A stretch of DNA of 64,000 bases, from contig NZ_JAIWJY010000008.1 in NCBI RefSeq assembly GCF_028829235.1, positions 62,001-126,000 of the forward strand. The letters run 5' to 3'. The notes beneath the pieces were generated by a model. The model had not been told where the DNA came from, did not search any database, and saw only the letters and a program-made list of their open reading frames with translations. This stretch comes from Tenacibaculum larymnensis (GTDB lineage Bacteria; Bacteroidota; Bacteroidia; Flavobacteriales; Flavobacteriaceae). Made by a program: the position numbers and the translations under genes. Positions 62,666 to 64,000 of the stretch are shown here, in pieces (the stretch's first letter is position 1; each line of letters opens with the position of its first letter).

Positions 62666-64000
62666 TGAGTATAAAAGAAATAGAAATACTACAAAGAGCG
62701 CTAGAAAGACAAAAAAAAGCTAGAAAACAAGCGGAGAAAATACTAGAAGAAAAATCGTTAGAATTATTTAATATTTCTCAAGAGCTAAAGGTAGTTAATG
62801 AACAATTAGAAGACCTTTTAGATGAGAAAGATTCGCAATTAAAAGGAATTTTTGAAAATATTAATGATGCTTATCTAGTAATGGATATTAATGGTAATGT
62901 GTTAAAAATGAACGATGTTGCCGTAGAGTTATTTGGTTTTGATGTAAATGAAGAAGATGTAAATGTTGTAAGCCTTATTTATCCTGAACAAGAAGATTAT
63001 GATTATGCGATGAATTCTTACGCACAATTATTAAAAAAAGGATACTTCACCAATTATGTAGCTAGAGTTATTACTAAAAAAGAAGAAGTAAAATGGGTAA
63101 ATATTAACTCAAGCGTAGTTTTTGATAAAAATAATACTCCAATAGCTGCACAAGGAATTATTAGAGATATAACTAACCAAAGAAAAGAACGACAAGTAAT
63201 TGAAGTTATAAATAACACAGCCAAATCAATTTTAGGTAAAGAAGATATCTATGAAATAGCATGGGAAGTATCAAACAGCGTTGCTAATTATTTAAATACT
63301 GACGATTGTGTTGTTTACTTAGTAAATGAGAAGAGAAAACAATTAGAATTAATAGCATCATTTGATAAAAGAGAAAGAGAGAGCAAAGAAATTTACGAAA
63401 AAATGCGATTACCTTTTGAAAAAGGTGTGGTTGGAAGCGTAGCAAAATCAGGTGTTTCAGAAATTATAGATAATACAAGTTTAGATGATAGATACGTGGT
63501 TTATATTACCCCAAAACTGTCAGAATTAACAGTACCTATAAAGAATGAAGATAAGGTAATAGGAGTTATAAATGCAGAGCATCAAGAGAAAAACTATTTT
63601 ACAGAAGAGCACTTAAAAACGATAGAAGGTATTGCAGGTTTAGTATCGCTTCAGTTAAAAAGTGCAATAAACATTAAAAAACGTAAAAAAGTAGAAAAGA
63701 AAAATACTGACTTATTAAAAAAGGTAGCAAAAAGTAATCAAGAACTAGAAGAATATGCACACATAGTATCCCACGATTTAAAATCTCCTATCAGAAGTAT
63801 TCATGCTTTGACCAGTTGGATTAAAACTGATAATGAAGGAGTTTTTGATGAAGCTAGTCTCCAAAATTTTGAACATATTGAAAATACTCTTGAAAAAATG
63901 GAACAACTCATTACTGATGTGCTAGAATACTCTAGTGTAGTTAATGGAGTTAAAGAAGACGATGATGTAGATTTAAATTTGCTAATTGAAGAAGTTAAGA
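62665..64000 (+). CDS. PAS-GAF sensor histidine kinase (3' end outside window)
   Basis: Starts GTG at 62665 (overlaps the H-NOX stop as TAGTG) and remains open to the window edge, so 445 residues are seen. Residues 1-60 form a charged coiled coil (ERQKKARKQAEKILEEKSLE); 62-170 a PAS domain (GIFENINDAYLVMDINGNVL ... GIIRDITNQRKER); about 175-330 a GAF domain (DDCVVYLVNEKRKQLELIAS ... PFEKGVVGSVA); then HisKA with phospho-acceptor EYAHIVSHDLKSPIRS. The catalytic ATPase domain must lie beyond 64000. No membrane segment: a soluble kinase, likely the H-NOX partner. Confidence 0.88.
   Translation, partial: MSIKEIEILQRALERQKKARKQAEKILEEKSLELFNISQELKVVNEQLEDLLDEKDSQLKGIFENINDAYLVMDINGNVLKMNDVAVELFGFDVNEEDVNVVSLIYPEQEDYDYAMNSYAQLLKKGYFTNYVARVITKKEEVKWVNINSSVVFDKNNTPIAAQGIIRDITNQRKERQVIEVINNTAKSILGKEDIYEIAWEVSNSVANYLNTDDCVVYLVNEKRKQLELIASFDKRERESKEIYEKMRLPFEKGVVGSVAKSGVSEIIDNTSLDDRYVVYITPKLSELTVPIKNEDKVIGVINAEHQEKNYFTEEHLKTIEGIAGLVSLQLKSAINIKKRKKVEKKNTDLLKKVAKSNQELEEYAHIVSHDLKSPIRSIHALTSWIKTDNEGVFDEASLQNFEHIENTLEKMEQLITDVLEYSSVVNGVKEDDDVDLNLLIEEVK

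Overview
The window looks like chromosomal DNA of a low-GC marine member of the Flavobacteriaceae, probably close to Tenacibaculum. The genus is a guess from general protein character and was not tested. Supporting signs are AT-rich DNA, promoters of the Bacteroidetes type (TAnnTTTG at -7), few Shine-Dalgarno sites, many 'SC'-type lipoproteins, the Bacteroidetes form of the arginine pathway (an ArgF' close to N-succinylornithine carbamoyltransferase), and a Bacteroidetes-type Hcp (TssD).

Layout. 0-18 kb: housekeeping and envelope genes. These include a 2,4-dienoyl-CoA reductase-like flavoprotein, EttA, lipoamide dehydrogenase, ArgS, MnmA and a nitronate monooxygenase, mixed with lipoproteins and three small double-glycine leader peptides. 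18-24 kb: a leuACDB operon behind a large unrecognised protein. 24-30 kb: an M57-type metalloprotease lipoprotein, a LytS/LytTR two-component pair, and a tautomerase-SDR-NTF2 operon beside a Crp/Fnr regulator gene with a CRP-like operator. 30-42.7 kb: an accessory region rich in intergenic repeats. It holds an orphan Hcp, a metallopeptidase effector and an array of six related immunity-like lipoproteins, all between two direct repeats of about 315 bp. It also holds a DUF4469 DNA-binding protein, a two-gene Hachiman anti-phage system (hamAB) and an unrecognised outer-membrane-type protein. 42.7-52.4 kb: the arginine cluster on the minus strand (GNAT, argG, argC, proC, argD, argF', argB, argE, argH). 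53.3-61 kb: the divergent ilvE-ilvD-ilvB-ilvN-ilvC-ilvA operon. 61-64 kb: YchJ, then a CheY-like regulator, an H-NOX gas sensor and the start of a PAS-GAF histidine kinase.

The 900 bp between the divergent arg and ilv operons carries what look like ribosome-mediated attenuators on both sides. The ilv side has two successive Ile/Val-rich leader peptides, each followed by a strong intrinsic terminator. The arg side has a leader peptide ending in Arg-Ser-Tyr-Asn-Arg-Arg, and possibly a second Arg-rich reading frame. In this reading each operon senses charging of the tRNAs for its own end products. Together with leuACDB the window encodes essentially all of Ile/Val/Leu synthesis and the ornithine-arginine route.

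The two most unusual objects are the repeat-flanked Hcp-effector-immunity array and the tandem attenuators. The two paralogous six-cysteine double-glycine peptides near 5.4-6.0 kb are a third candidate. All calls come from reading the sequence. No database search was run.
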